Positions 37,740-46,840 of a DNA stretch of 53,464 bases are shown piece by piece. Position numbers and translations under genes: made by a program. The stretch spans positions 1 through 53,464 of the forward strand of contig CAIOKP010000173.1 of NCBI GenBank assembly GCA_903858875.1, read 5' to 3'. Source of the DNA: an uncultured Sphingomonadales bacterium. Its GTDB lineage: Bacteria > Pseudomonadota > Alphaproteobacteria > Sphingomonadales > Sphingomonadaceae. Below the pieces are notes generated by a model. The model was given only the letters and a program-made list of their open reading frames with translations. It did no database searches and had not been told where the DNA came from. How positions within the stretch are numbered: the stretch's first letter is position 1; each line of letters begins with the position of its first letter.

Positions 37740-38729
37740 ATGAACTATCAGTCCATTGGGCTCGACATGGAGCCGAATGACACCACCCACCGGCTGTTCG
37801 AGCCCCAGGCGCTGATCCCGACGCGCTGGTTGACGTTGGCCGTGTCGGCCAGCGGCGCGGTGGTGTTGGGGCTGATGATCCATAACCGGCTGGCGATTTC
37901 GGCACATGACTGGGGCTTTCCGGCATTGGTGGCGATGTGCGCGCTTTTGGCCGGGTTGCGGGTATGGGCACGCGATGCGGCCACCTTGTGGCAAAGCCGG
38001 TGCCGGGACTTTGGCGAACACGGCCTGTTGCTGATCGCCATCTGCACGCTGGGCGGTGTTGCGAGCTATGAAGCGGCGGGCGAGACCACCGGCTTTGTCG
38101 ATCCGATGCTGGCGCGACTGGATGGGTGCCTTCATTTCGATTGGCTCAGTTGGTATACAATGGTTGTACGCCACCCGGTGCTGCAATATCTTGGCGCGGC
38201 GGCCTATGGCACGATTTATGTGTCGCCTTGGGTGGTCGTTGGCTGGCTGGCATGGACCGGGCAACGAGCGCAAGCGCGCCGGTTCCTGCTGACATTCTGG
38301 CTGGCGGCGGTGTTTACGTTGGCGCTGTTCCCGCTATTCCCGGCCAAGGGCGCGCTGGAATATCTCTGGCATGGGCCTATCCCCTATATGCCGACCAATG
38401 GCTTGTATCAGGGTGCGTTGATCCCCGCCCTGCGCGCCCATACGGTCGACGCGATCCACCTGGGATCCCTGCGCGGCCTCGTTTGCGCCCCCAGTTTCCA
38501 CACCGCATCGGCGACGATCTTTATCGCCACCGCGTGGTCGGATCTGCGCCTGCGCCGGGTGCTCGTTCCAATGAATGTCGCGATGTTGCTATCCACCCCG
38601 GTCGAAGGCACGCATTACCTTTCGGACATGGTGATGGGGCTGGCCGTGGCGCTGGTGGCCATCGCGCTGGCACGGGCGGGGTCGGATTGGCTGACGCGAT
38701 GGGCGCTGCGGCCGGGCGCGCGGATCTGA
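37740..38729 (+). CDS. PAP2 / inositolphosphotransferase-like membrane phosphatase
   Basis: 329 residues with six membrane helices. PAP2-superfamily catalytic motifs are present: PSFHTASATIF with H254, and GTHYLSDMVMG with H292 and D296. The spacing and the FPLFPAKGALEY loop resemble the AUR1/inositolphosphotransferase-type subgroup (PAP2_3) rather than undecaprenyl pyrophosphatase. It likely removes or transfers a phosphate group of a lipid on the outer face of the inner membrane. The frame is open from 37512 inside the preceding gene, but MNYQSIGLDMEPN at 37740 is the first sensible start, with a weak AGAAGAG upstream. The neighbouring lipid-kinase gene suggests a shared lipid pathway, by proximity only. 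Confidence 0.78.
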   Translation: MNYQSIGLDMEPNDTTHRLFEPQALIPTRWLTLAVSASGAVVLGLMIHNRLAISAHDWGFPALVAMCALLAGLRVWARDAATLWQSRCRDFGEHGLLLIAICTLGGVASYEAAGETTGFVDPMLARLDGCLHFDWLSWYTMVVRHPVLQYLGAAAYGTIYVSPWVVVGWLAWTGQRAQARRFLLTFWLAAVFTLALFPLFPAKGALEYLWHGPIPYMPTNGLYQGALIPALRAHTVDAIHLGSLRGLVCAPSFHTASATIFIATAWSDLRLRRVLVPMNVAMLLSTPVEGTHYLSDMVMGLAVALVAIALARAGSDWLTRWALRPGARI

Positions 38730-38731
38730 CA

Positions 38732-38764
38732 CCCGGCGGTGATGGCCCGGCGGTGATGGCCCGG
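38732..38764 (+). repeat. 14-base direct repeat, 2.4 copies
   Basis: CCCGGCGGTGATGG occurs twice in tandem, followed by a further CCCGG, directly after the stop of the PAP2 gene and 65 bases before dcd. The role is unknown. Confidence 0.75.
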
Positions 38765-38828
38765 CCGAATATTCCCCTTGCCCATCCAGCCTCTTGCCGA
38801 CCGGCCAACCATCGGCCATGAAACAACC

Positions 38829-39383
38829 ATGTCTATTCTTTCCGATAAATGGATCCGGTCCGCCGCACGCGACCACGCGATGATCGAACCCTTCGTCGAA
38901 CGCCAGCAACGCGGCGATTGCATTTCGTATGGCCTGTCGTCCTATGGCTATGACGCCCGGGTGGCGGACGAATTCAAGATTTTCACCAACGTCGATTCTG
39001 CCGTGGTGGACCCCAAGAATTTCGACGCCAACAGCTTTGTCGACCGCAAGACCGACGTCTGCGTCATCCCGCCCAATTCCTTTGCGCTGGCGCGCACGGT
39101 CGAATATTTCCGGGTGCCACGCGATGTGCTGGTGATCTGCCTCGGCAAATCGACCTATGCGCGTTGCGGCATCATCGTGAATGTCACCCCGCTGGAACCC
39201 GGCTGGGAAGGACACGTGACGTTGGAGTTTTCGAACACCACGCCGTTGCCCGCCAAAATCTACGCCAATGAAGGCGCGTGCCAATTCCTGTTCCTTCAGG
39301 GCAACGAGCCGTGCGAGATCAGCTATGCCGACCGTGCGGGCAAATATATGGGCCAGCGCGGCGTAACCCTGCCCAAGCTCTAA
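38829..39383 (+). CDS. dcd: dCTP deaminase
   Basis: 184 residues, the standard length. It deaminates dCTP to dUTP for thymidylate synthesis. Characteristic segments are [37 protein letters not shown] [30 protein letters not shown] and the catalytic-site [17 protein letters not shown]. The C-terminal [18 protein letters not shown] is also typical. ATG 38829 gives the standard N-terminus [10 protein letters not shown]; the frame is open to 38778 but not convincing. It is followed by the VOC protein gene after 24 bases, so the two may be cotranscribed. Confidence 0.96.
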   Translation: MSILSDKWIRSAARDHAMIEPFVERQQRGDCISYGLSSYGYDARVADEFKIFTNVDSAVVDPKNFDANSFVDRKTDVCVIPPNSFALARTVEYFRVPRDVLVICLGKSTYARCGIIVNVTPLEPGWEGHVTLEFSNTTPLPAKIYANEGACQFLFLQGNEPCEISYADRAGKYMGQRGVTLPKL

Positions 39384-39407
39384 CCCCCCCTAACGAGAGG
39401 CTAAGCC

Positions 39408-39785
39408 ATGTTCAGCCATATCTTTGTCGGCACCCACGATCTCAATCGTGCCAAGACCTTTTACGACGCTCTGTTCGCTGCGGTCGACGGCCCCGAAGGC
39501 ATGCTCGATACCGCCAAGGGCCGCCTGGTCTATATGCACAAGGGTGCCGCCTTTATCGTCGGCGTGCCGATTAACGGTGAGCCAGCCTGCGCGGCCAATG
39601 GCGGCACCATTGGCTTTGGCATCGACAGCCCGGAACAGATCGACGCGTGGCATGCCGCGGGCCTCGCCCATGGCGGTACGGCCTGCGAAGATGCGCCGGG
39701 CCTGCGCCCCGCAATGAACCTCTATCTGGCCTATCTGCGCGATCCCGACGGCAACAAGCTGTGCGCGCTACACCGGATGCCCTGA
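39408..39785 (+). CDS. VOC family (glyoxalase/bleomycin resistance-like) protein
   Basis: 125 residues in a single beta-alpha-beta-beta-beta pair typical of the vicinal oxygen chelate fold. The beginning IFVGTHDLNRAKTFYDALF and the end LAYLRDPDGNKLCALH (Asp-Pro-Asp-Gly before the metal-ligand region) are family hallmarks. VOC proteins include glyoxalases, dioxygenases and resistance proteins, and the exact activity is not predictable here. A Shine-Dalgarno CGAGAGG (39394-39400) lies before ATG 39408. Its stop is six bases from the fdhD start, so the two are probably one transcript; dcd lies 24 bases upstream. Confidence 0.85.
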   Translation: MFSHIFVGTHDLNRAKTFYDALFAAVDGPEGMLDTAKGRLVYMHKGAAFIVGVPINGEPACAANGGTIGFGIDSPEQIDAWHAAGLAHGGTACEDAPGLRPAMNLYLAYLRDPDGNKLCALHRMP

Positions 39786-39791
39786 CCGCCT

Positions 39792-40601
39792 ATGGCCGCC
39801 GCGCCTGAAGCTATCCCCCCGCTGCCGCCCGGCGGCGGGGACGTGTTCGGGCGCGACGGCACCCGCACCCCATCGCGCCGCGTCTGGGTGCCGGAATGGC
39901 CGGTCGCGCTGGAATTCAACGGCCTTGCCTATGCGGTGATGATGGCGACGCCGGTGGACCTTACCGATTTCACCACCGGCTTTGCCCTGTCCGAAGGGCT
40001 GATCACCACCGCCGCCCAAGTGATCGACATCGCTATCGCCGAGGTCGACGCTGGCTGGATCATCCGCGCCACGCTGGCCGGGCTCGACGCCGCGCGATTG
40101 GGCGAGCGGGTCCGGGCGCGTGTCGCCGAATCGAGCTGCGGCCTGTGCGGCATCGAAAACCTTGAGACTATCGCCCGCCCGCTGCCGCCTGTCGCGGTGC
40201 ATCAGCGAATCACCCCATCTGCGATCTTTACCGCACTGGCCGCATTGCGTGGCGCTCAGGCGCTTGGCGCGGCGACGGGCGCCGCCCATGCCGCCGGTTT
40301 TGCCGATGCGGCGGGCACCATCACCTGTCTGCGCGAGGATGTGGGGCGGCATAATGCGATGGACAAGCTGATCGGCGCGATGGCGCGGGCGGGGGAGGCC
40401 ATGGACGGTGGTTTTATCCTGTCCACTGCGCGGTGCAGCTATGAAATCGTTGAAAAGGCGGTGAAGGCGGGGGCGACGACCCTGGTCACGATCTCGCTGC
40501 CGACCGCGATGGCGGTGGCGCGCGCGCGCGCCGCGGGCCTGTCGCTATGGGTGCTGGCGCGCGAGGATAGCGTGACGTTAGCGCACGATGGCGGCGCATG
40601 A
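39792..40601 (+). CDS. fdhD: Formate dehydrogenase accessory sulfurtransferase FdhD
   Basis: 269 residues. FdhD carries sulfur from the IscS desulfurase to the molybdenum cofactor of formate dehydrogenase. The CxxC sulfur-carrier motif is at C116-C119 (SSCGLCGIE). Other family segments are VMMATPVDLTDFTTGFALSEGL, the late LREDVGRHNAMDKLIGA and FILSTARCSYEIVEKAVKAG. A Pro/Gly-rich start (PPLPPGGGDVFGRDG) precedes the family core. No formate dehydrogenase or molybdenum cofactor gene lies in this window, so its client must be elsewhere. It probably shares a transcript with the VOC protein gene (six-base gap). The family call is very secure. Confidence 0.94.
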   Translation: MAAAPEAIPPLPPGGGDVFGRDGTRTPSRRVWVPEWPVALEFNGLAYAVMMATPVDLTDFTTGFALSEGLITTAAQVIDIAIAEVDAGWIIRATLAGLDAARLGERVRARVAESSCGLCGIENLETIARPLPPVAVHQRITPSAIFTALAALRGAQALGAATGAAHAAGFADAAGTITCLREDVGRHNAMDKLIGAMARAGEAMDGGFILSTARCSYEIVEKAVKAGATTLVTISLPTAMAVARARAAGLSLWVLAREDSVTLAHDGGA

Positions 40602-40696
40602 CGGCGGCGCAGTAGCATAAGTTTTCCACCCCCAAGGGGAGACATTCGGGCGTCAGCGGGTGGACGCGGGGCTCGCGCTTGGGCATGGGGAACACT

Positions 40697-41368
40697 ATGT
40701 GGCAGCTTTACCAATTCCCCCTATGCCCTTTCAGCCGCAAGGTTCGCCTTGTGATGGGGGAAAAGGGCATCGGCTATGAACTTTGGCGCGAAAATCCTTG
40801 GGATATGCGCGACGAATTTCTGGCGATGAATCCGGCTGGGCGAACGCCGGTGCTGCACGACCCCGATAAAGGGCTGACCTTGGCCGACAGCCGGGCGATC
40901 TGCGAATATATCGAGGAAACCGTCGACCGCGCGCCGCTGATCATCGGCACCGCCAGCGCAAGGGCGGAAATCCGTCGGTTGGTCGCACTGTTTGACGAAA
41001 ACTTTTTCGCCGATGTCACCGGCCCGCTGCTGAATGAGCGAATGAAAAAGCGCCTCATCCTGCGGCAATCGCCCGATTCGCGCGTGCTGCGCGAGACGAT
41101 GCGGTTGGCGCATGAGCACCTCTATTACATCGACTATCTGGTCGATAACCGCCCGTGGCTGGGCGGCGCGACGATGAGCCTGGCCGATCTGGCCGCCGCC
41201 GCGCAGATTTCCGTCGCCGATTATCTCGGCGGACTCGACTGGAACGGGCATGAACAGGCCAAGTCTTGGTATTCCGTGTTCAAGAGCCGCCCCAGTTTCC
41301 GCCCCCTGTTGGCCGAGCGGATGGAAGTGATTCAACCGCCCAGCCATTACGCCGACGTCAACGCCTAA
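40697..41368 (+). CDS. Glutathione S-transferase family protein
   Basis: 223 residues from ATG 40697. The thioredoxin-like N-terminal domain starts WQLYQFPLCPFSRKVRLVM, with a Cys/Ser in the usual active-site place. NPAGRTPVL (cis-Pro loop) and LADSRAICEYIEE (the Ser that contacts glutathione) follow. The C-terminal helical domain contains LGGATMSLADLAAAAQ with the N-capping Asp. The group conjugates or reduces electrophiles and peroxides; the specific substrate is unknown. GGGGAA (40687-40692) lies before the chosen start; ATG 40685 and TTG 40679 are in-frame alternatives. It converges on the NDUFA9-like gene with 19 bases between the stops. Confidence 0.88.
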   Translation: MWQLYQFPLCPFSRKVRLVMGEKGIGYELWRENPWDMRDEFLAMNPAGRTPVLHDPDKGLTLADSRAICEYIEETVDRAPLIIGTASARAEIRRLVALFDENFFADVTGPLLNERMKKRLILRQSPDSRVLRETMRLAHEHLYYIDYLVDNRPWLGGATMSLADLAAAAQISVADYLGGLDWNGHEQAKSWYSVFKSRPSFRPLLAERMEVIQPPSHYADVNA

Positions 41369-41387
41369 CCGTTCAGCGCCCGGCCGG

Positions 41388-42335
41388 TCAGCGCCGCGCG
41401 CCGAATCGCCCATGTTCGCGATAGCGCGCCATCCACCGGTCGAGAAATAGCGCCAGCGGCCGCGCCGCAACCCCCAGATCGGCAAGACCCGGCAGCGCGG
41501 CATTGGCGACATTGCCAGCCTGCAACAGTTGGATTTGATCCATCGAGATCGGCGTCCCTGGCACCGCTGCAAACAACGCCGCAAGACCATCGGGCATCGG
41601 GATCAACCGCGTGCCACGCCCGATCGCCGTGGCGATCCGCTGGTTGAGATCGAGCATGGTCAACACCTCTGGCCCGCCCAGTTCAAACGTCCTGCCGCCA
41701 GCCCCGCGCGGATCGACCAGCGCGGCGACGACCCCGGCCGCCACATCATCGACAAAGACTGGCTGCAGCCGCCCTGCGGGTACAAATACCGGCAGGAACG
41801 GCAAATTTGCCATCATCTGCCCAAACATATTGATGAAATTGTCGTCGGGACCAAAGATAACCGACGGGCGCAACACGCTAGCCGTGGGAAAGGCGGCCAG
41901 TACTGCGGCCTCGCCCTCCGCCTTAGTCCGGGCATAGGGCACCCGGGACGCCGCATCGGCGCCAATCGCGGAAACATGAACAAAGGCACGGGCGCCCGCT
42001 GCCCGCGCCGCGGCGGCCAAGGCCCCCACGCCAACCCCCTGCACTGCATCAAGATTGCCCGCGAACGCGCCCACCAAGTTCACCACCGCATCGGCATCCG
42101 CCACTGCACGAACAACGGTATCGGGTTTTGTCACATCAACGCGGACGAAATCCATGCACCCCAGATCGCCGAGCGTTTGCATCGCCCAGGCCTTTTCAGG
42201 GTTGCGACAGGCAATTCGGACCTTCGCCCCGGCACGCAGCGCGGCTTGTGCCACATGGCGGCCCACAAAGCCGCCGCCACCGATCAGTACGATCGTTTGG
42301 CCTTCCAACGCCCTGTCGCGATAGGTCAGAGACAT
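41388..42335 (-). CDS. NAD(P)-binding, complex I NDUFA9-like protein
   Basis: 315 residues of the atypical short-chain dehydrogenase type. An N-terminal Rossmann motif IVLIGGGGFVGRHVAQAALRA binds the nucleotide. VVNLVGAFAG, FVHVSAIGADAASRVPYARTKAEGE and VLRPSVIFGPDDNFIN are the segments shared by the NDUFA9/YLPA subgroup. The YxxxK pair is present as Y-ARTK. NDUFA9 is a complex I accessory subunit in mitochondria and some alphaproteobacteria; whether this copy sits in complex I or only handles a lipid or quinone cannot be told. ATG 42335 is the start. The 191 bases between it and the tRNA-Leu gene show no other feature. Confidence 0.85.
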   Translation of the reverse strand: MSLTYRDRALEGQTIVLIGGGGFVGRHVAQAALRAGAKVRIACRNPEKAWAMQTLGDLGCMDFVRVDVTKPDTVVRAVADADAVVNLVGAFAGNLDAVQGVGVGALAAAARAAGARAFVHVSAIGADAASRVPYARTKAEGEAAVLAAFPTASVLRPSVIFGPDDNFINMFGQMMANLPFLPVFVPAGRLQPVFVDDVAAGVVAALVDPRGAGGRTFELGGPEVLTMLDLNQRIATAIGRGTRLIPMPDGLAALFAAVPGTPISMDQIQLLQAGNVANAALPGLADLGVAARPLALFLDRWMARYREHGRFGARR

Positions 42336-42526
42336 TGTGGTCGTCCTTTTGTTTGCTTCCGCAAGGAATTGTTCAATTCATGCGCCCCTCGGCGCGCTTG
42401 TGCAACGGGGCCACAAGGGCATCTCGCCCCACTGCCGCTTTTTGCGTTGACAGCTGTGACCACCCAGATTAGAGGCCCGCTCCTACCCGGCGCGGAGCGG
42501 TGAAATGCCCCGATGCTAAATCAAGT

Positions 42527-42613
42527 GCCCAGGTGGCGGAATTGGTAGACGCACCAGCTTCAGGTGCTGGCGCTCGCAAGGGCGTGGAGGTTCGAGTCCT
42601 CTCCTGGGCACCA
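42527..42613 (+). tRNA. tRNA-Leu (anticodon CAG)
   Basis: 87 bases including an encoded CCA. Acceptor strand GCCCAGG pairs with CCTGGGC. The D arm is followed by anticodon stem CCAGC/GCTGG with loop TTCAGGT, hence anticodon CAG (reads CUG, the dominant Leu codon here). A long class II variable arm and GTTCGAGTCC T loop confirm a leucine tRNA. Confidence 0.97.
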
Positions 42614-42630
42614 TTTGCATGTATCTAAAC

Positions 42631-42644
42631 ACCCCCTAGGGGGT
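42631..42644. repeat. 14-base perfect palindrome after tRNA-Leu
   Basis: ACCCCCTAGGGGGT, identical to its own reverse complement, 17 bases past the tRNA CCA. It could fold as a five-pair stem with a CTAG loop, a possible 3'-processing or termination hairpin, though no T-run follows. Confidence 0.6.
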
Positions 42645-42762
42645 CGCCACTTGGCAGCGGCCCGGACTACCTTCGTCCGCAAAATCCAATTGCGTGTGCG
42701 GACACATCCATCCATGACACCTGACAATCATCGCTATGCGGATGACAGCAGGAAATTTGGAA

Positions 42763-43275
42763 ATGATGGTGCCCCGGTTGCAAATTCTGGCTCGTGCCCT
42801 GCGCGGGGTGGTGGTCGTTGGCCTTGCCGGCGCCATCGCTGGCTGCGCCACGCAACAGCCGCCTAAAATTACCGCTATCGGCGCCCTGCCCCGTGGGCCG
42901 GACGCGCGTGTCACCTTGGTTGAAAATGCCGCGGGCGAGCCTTGGTTGGGCCAACACCAGGTCGCGGCCTGTCTGGAAAGCCAGGACATGCATACCGCCG
43001 ACAAGGCAGGCTATGTCGCGCAATATGCCGTGGCGATCCGCCCGACAAAAAGCACCGTCCTGATCGGGCCTCGGGCCGAGACCCCGCCGCAAGCGGCCAA
43101 GCCCAGCAAGACGCCGCATGGCGACCGTATCGTCTATGCGTTGACCGTTGACCGGTTGAGCGATGGGGCCCGTGTCTATGACCTGCGGATCGACGCGGCC
43201 TATCGCGCCAAGCGATCAACGCCGGCGAGTCGCGCTGCCGAATTTTGTTCCGGCATGGCGCAAAAGGCGCCCTAG
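42763..43275 (+). CDS. Small putative lipoprotein of unknown function
   Basis: 170 residues. The start MMVPRLQILARALRG carries basic residues, then VVVVGLAGAIAGC gives a signal peptide with lipobox AIAGC, so the mature protein (about 143 residues) should be lipid-anchored in the cell envelope. The rest has alternating beta-like segments and a Pro/Lys/Ala linker (ETPPQAAKPSKTPHG); three more cysteines are present. No family was recognised. ATG 42763 has AGGA (42750-42753) upstream; ATG 42736 is in frame and would add nine residues. It ends head-on against the CHASE2 kinase gene, the two TAG stops sharing CTAG (43272-43275). This may be coincidence, though an envelope protein next to a sensor operon is worth noting. 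Confidence 0.7.
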   Translation: MMVPRLQILARALRGVVVVGLAGAIAGCATQQPPKITAIGALPRGPDARVTLVENAAGEPWLGQHQVAACLESQDMHTADKAGYVAQYAVAIRPTKSTVLIGPRAETPPQAAKPSKTPHGDRIVYALTVDRLSDGARVYDLRIDAAYRAKRSTPASRAAEFCSGMAQKAP

Positions 43276-45521
43276 GCCGGGTCGCGCACCATTGGGAACC
43301 TTAGCGTAAAGCGCGTGCCACAGCCCAGTTCGCTGGCACAATCGATCCGCCCGCCGTGGCGAAGCACCGTGGCGTGAACGAAGGCCAGACCCAGGCCAAC
43401 ACCGCCCACCCCCTGCGCGCTGCTCGTGAAGCGTTCGAACAAGCGCGCCAGGGGTTCGGGTGCGATGCCAGCGCCATCGTCCGCGATGATCGCTGAGCAC
43501 GTGTTGTGCGATGCCACCAACGTCGCGCGAATCACCTGCCCAGACGCGCTAAACCGGGTCGCGTTATCGATCAGATTGACAAACATCCGCGCCAACAACG
43601 ACCGATCGCCCATCACCAGCACTTCCTCGTCGGGCACATCGCAATGGATGGTGACATGGCGCGCCACCGCTTGCGGCCAGAGCGCATCGGCCGCCTCTCG
43701 CATCACATCGCCAAGGTCCACCGGTTGCGGCTCAAAACGCAAGGATTGCGCGCGGGCCAATTGCACAAAGCCGTCGGCCAGACCTAGCGTACGCTCGGCA
43801 TAATTGCGGACACGTTGCGCCACCGGGGCCGCCAGCCTGCCGGTGGTATCGCCGTCCAGCAACGTCAGAATGGAAACCTGCGGCGCGCGCATGTCATGGC
43901 TGAGCAATTGCAGGACTTCCTCGCGCTGGCGTTGGGCCAGGACCGCATCGGTGGTTTCGGTGACGCGGATGACCGCGCCGATTACCGCATCGTCGGCGGC
44001 ACGCTGTGGCTCGCACTGCACTGTAAAGCTGCGCCCATCGGCGGTGGCGGCGTCGACCTGCCATGCGGTTGATCCCCCGCCGCCGATCGGCGCGGTGCCC
44101 AACCGCGCCAACAAAGGCTCGATCATCGCGGGGGCAGTGTCCCCGCCCAGCGAGCGCCACAGCGCCACAGCGCCATCATTGGCGATCACCACCTTGCCCG
44201 CCGGGTCGATAATAACCACGGCATCGGGCATCTGGGCGATGCGGTCGATCAGAAAGCGGCGCAAATCGCGTTCCCGGTCGATGGCGGAGCGCAGCAGGCC
44301 AATCTGCCGTTCGACAAAATCCGCCTGCGCCAAAGTGGGCCGCGCCCGTTCGAGGGGATCATGTTCCGCCTCCAGCTTTTCGAGCTCTGTCGCGATATAG
44401 GCGCTCAAACTTGCCAGCCGCCGCCAACTCCACAACGGATAGATGGCGATCAGGCCGAACAGCGCGCTGCCCGGCGCGATCCACATGTGCCCGCCGGCCA
44501 GCAACAGCCCCGCCCCGCCCAGCACCGCGCCCAGCAGCGCCACCAGCACCCACAGCGTCCGGCGCGGGCGCAACCGACGCAGCCCCAGCAGCATCGCCAT
44601 GATCGGCGCCAGCATGAAGGTATAGCGGAACCCGCCTTCGACCGGCGTAATCCCCCGATTCGTCAGCAGCGCATTCAGCACATTGGCCTGAATCTCCAGC
44701 CCCGGCATCAGGCTGTGATCGGTACTCACCGGGGTCGCATAGGTGTCGCCGACGCCAGTCGCGGTTACGCCCACCAACACCCATTTGCCGGCCAGCGCCT
44801 CTGGCGGCACCTCGCCCCGGATCAGGCTGGCGGCGGATATGGCGGGAAAGCTACCTTGGGGGCCAGCATAGGCGATCATCACCGGATGCTGCGCGCGGAG
44901 CAGGGGCGATGCCACAGCGGGCGCGCTTTCGGCGCCGCGCCCGGTATGGCTGAGCCATGTGACGAGGTGCGGCCAATTCCGCCCGCCCGCCGCATAGTCC
45001 AAATAGACGCGGCGGATCACCCCATCGGCATCGGGCGACAAATTGACATGCCCCAGCCCCGTCGCCGCGGCACGAAACGGCGGCAGCGGTTCAAGGACGT
45101 TGAAATCCGCGCCATCACGCCCCGGCACCACGAATTGCACCGGCAAATAGGTCGGCGGCCCACCACGAATGGCGGTAGCCAGCGCTGCATCGCCCGCGGC
45201 ATCGCCGGGCTCCGACAACAGAACATCCAGCGCCACGGCCCGGGGGCGCGATTTCGCCACAGCCTGCAACAACCGCGCCTGCGTCGCGCGCGGCCAAGGC
45301 CACGGCCCGATTTCGGCCAGACTGCGGTCATCGACGGTGACCAGCAAGATGTCCTGTCGTGGCGTTTGCGGCAATTGCCGCTGGGCGAAATCATAGAGCA
45401 GCAGGTCAAAGCGATCGGTAAAACCAGTGGCGACACAGGCCACCACCAATCCGGTGGCCAGCAACAGGACCAGCCACCATTCCACCGCCAATCGATCAGG
45501 GCGACGCTTTGCGGCGATCAC
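43272..45521 (-). CDS. CHASE2-domain sensor histidine kinase
   Basis: 749 residues from GTG 45521. One membrane helix (about residues 16-34) is followed by a periplasmic CHASE2 domain of ~260 residues (ILLVTVDDRSLAEIGPWPWPR at its start, LVGVTATGVGDTYATPV late), and three membrane helices lie between about residues 298 and 365. A PAS-like domain (about 410-530) precedes the kinase core. The phospho-His is in LLSHDMRAPQVS near residue 541, the N box is NLIDNATRF, and the G boxes are DDGAGIAPEPL and GVGLGLAF. The GTG overlaps the FecR-protein stop as GTGA, showing coupling. ATG 45554 is an alternative. It should phosphorylate the response regulator encoded first in this operon; the stimulus may be read through the LysM-FecR protein. 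Confidence 0.9.
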   Translation of the reverse strand: MIAAKRRPDRLAVEWWLVLLLATGLVVACVATGFTDRFDLLLYDFAQRQLPQTPRQDILLVTVDDRSLAEIGPWPWPRATQARLLQAVAKSRPRAVALDVLLSEPGDAAGDAALATAIRGGPPTYLPVQFVVPGRDGADFNVLEPLPPFRAAATGLGHVNLSPDADGVIRRVYLDYAAGGRNWPHLVTWLSHTGRGAESAPAVASPLLRAQHPVMIAYAGPQGSFPAISAASLIRGEVPPEALAGKWVLVGVTATGVGDTYATPVSTDHSLMPGLEIQANVLNALLTNRGITPVEGGFRYTFMLAPIMAMLLGLRRLRPRRTLWVLVALLGAVLGGAGLLLAGGHMWIAPGSALFGLIAIYPLWSWRRLASLSAYIATELEKLEAEHDPLERARPTLAQADFVERQIGLLRSAIDRERDLRRFLIDRIAQMPDAVVIIDPAGKVVIANDGAVALWRSLGGDTAPAMIEPLLARLGTAPIGGGGSTAWQVDAATADGRSFTVQCEPQRAADDAVIGAVIRVTETTDAVLAQRQREEVLQLLSHDMRAPQVSILTLLDGDTTGRLAAPVAQRVRNYAERTLGLADGFVQLARAQSLRFEPQPVDLGDVMREAADALWPQAVARHVTIHCDVPDEEVLVMGDRSLLARMFVNLIDNATRFSASGQVIRATLVASHNTCSAIIADDGAGIAPEPLARLFERFTSSAQGVGGVGLGLAFVHATVLRHGGRIDCASELGCGTRFTLRFPMVRDPA

Positions 45522-46840
45522 TTGCCGACGTGGATGCTCTGCGCCGGGGTCCATGTCGCGACGACCTTGCCCTTGACGATCAACATCGAACACACCCGCC
45601 ACGAATAATCGCCGGGCGGCAGATTGCTGACCGACAGGACATTGGCCGACAGGCCGGCCTCATCGACGAGCGGCGCATCGGCGGCGCCGGTTTTGGCCAG
45701 CTGAAAGCGGTATTGCGGCGTACCATCGACCGCGCCATCCCAACGAAAGCGCAAGCGGCGGACACCTGGCGGGCTGGCATCGACCGCGCCCTTGACCAGA
45801 TTGCGCCGCCGTTCAAACGTATAGGTCTCGGGGCTGCCTTCGAGACCAAAGCGGTCATAGGCCGACACCCGCACGAAATAGCTGTCGCCAGGCAAGGAGG
45901 GCAGGGTGAAGTTCGGCTCCGCACCGCTGACCTCGGTGATTTCCTCGAGGAAGCCGGCATCCTTGGCGATTTGCAGATGATAGCGGGTGGCCTCGGCAAA
46001 CGGCTTGATGGCGAAATGCAACTCCGCCTCCGATTGCACCTTGTCCGGCTGATCCAGTTTGGGCGGCGCCAGCAGCTTGATCACGCCGGTCGGGTGGCCT
46101 GCTGCATTGGCCGCGCCAAAGCCGGGCGGCAATTCCAGCCCGCCGGTGTCGGTATGGTCGGCAAATTTGACCTTGCCCTCATCGACCTGCGTTGCCGAAA
46201 ACGCGCCTGTGGATTCATAGTCCACGCGGAATTCCGTGCCGCGCACTGCCGATACGGCAATGGGGGTGACGACGCGGAAATTGCTGTCCGGATTGGTCAT
46301 CGGCGTGACCTTGGTGCGCACCCGTCCCGCACCCAACGTGATCTCGCGCTCCAACGCGCCGTTCAGCTTGACCTTGCGCAGCCGGGTGATGCGCAGGCTC
46401 GATTGCGACGGCAAGGCCAGCACGCTGCCATCGGCCAGCCGCAGCGCGACAAAGGCATTGCGCCCGGTCTCGATCTCGGCGCCTTCGGCAAAAGTATCGC
46501 CGACCTTGGCCGCGCTCGTCTGGGTGCCGATGTGCAGCGTCACCGGCCCGCTGAATGTCTCGACCTTGCCGATGCTTAATTCGTCGCGCAGCAGGGCGCG
46601 CGGAATATACAGCACCTTGCCGGTGGAAATCTGTCGCATGTTGGTGATGTGGTTGAGTCGGGCGATCTGTTGCACCGCCGTGGGGCCGGCGAAATAGCCG
46701 CGCCACAGTTGGAACAGGGTTTCCCCCCGCTTTACCACATAGGCGACCGGCGCGGGTGTCACCGCTGGCGTGGTGTCGGCGCGGGCGTTTGCCGGGCCAA
46801 ACAGGGCGATTGTCGCAAGGAACAGGCGGTAACGCTTCAT
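45518..46840 (-). CDS. Periplasmic LysM-FecR domain protein
   Basis: 440 residues. A signal peptide (MKRYRLFLATIALFGPANARA, about 21 residues) is followed by a LysM peptidoglycan-binding domain (YVVKRGETLFQLWRGYF to GKVLYIPRAL, about 34-81). A FecR domain (about 100-230, with VGDTFAEGAEIETGRNAFVALRLADGS and VSAVRGTEFRVDY) comes next, and two fibronectin-like beta domains occupy the remaining ~200 residues. FecR proteins normally relay an outer signal to a sigma factor; here the partner encoded next to it is a CHASE2 kinase. Its ATG overlaps the response regulator stop (ATGA) and its own stop overlaps the kinase start (GTGA), so the three are translated as one unit. No anti-sigma or TonB-receptor gene adjoins. 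Confidence 0.85.
   Translation of the reverse strand: MKRYRLFLATIALFGPANARADTTPAVTPAPVAYVVKRGETLFQLWRGYFAGPTAVQQIARLNHITNMRQISTGKVLYIPRALLRDELSIGKVETFSGPVTLHIGTQTSAAKVGDTFAEGAEIETGRNAFVALRLADGSVLALPSQSSLRITRLRKVKLNGALEREITLGAGRVRTKVTPMTNPDSNFRVVTPIAVSAVRGTEFRVDYESTGAFSATQVDEGKVKFADHTDTGGLELPPGFGAANAAGHPTGVIKLLAPPKLDQPDKVQSEAELHFAIKPFAEATRYHLQIAKDAGFLEEITEVSGAEPNFTLPSLPGDSYFVRVSAYDRFGLEGSPETYTFERRRNLVKGAVDASPPGVRRLRFRWDGAVDGTPQYRFQLAKTGAADAPLVDEAGLSANVLSVSNLPPGDYSWRVCSMLIVKGKVVATWTPAQSIHVGK

Noticed and set aside
44361..45608. A 415-codon plus-strand open frame
   Set aside because: Antisense of the CHASE2 kinase; rich in Gln, Arg and His with no motif.
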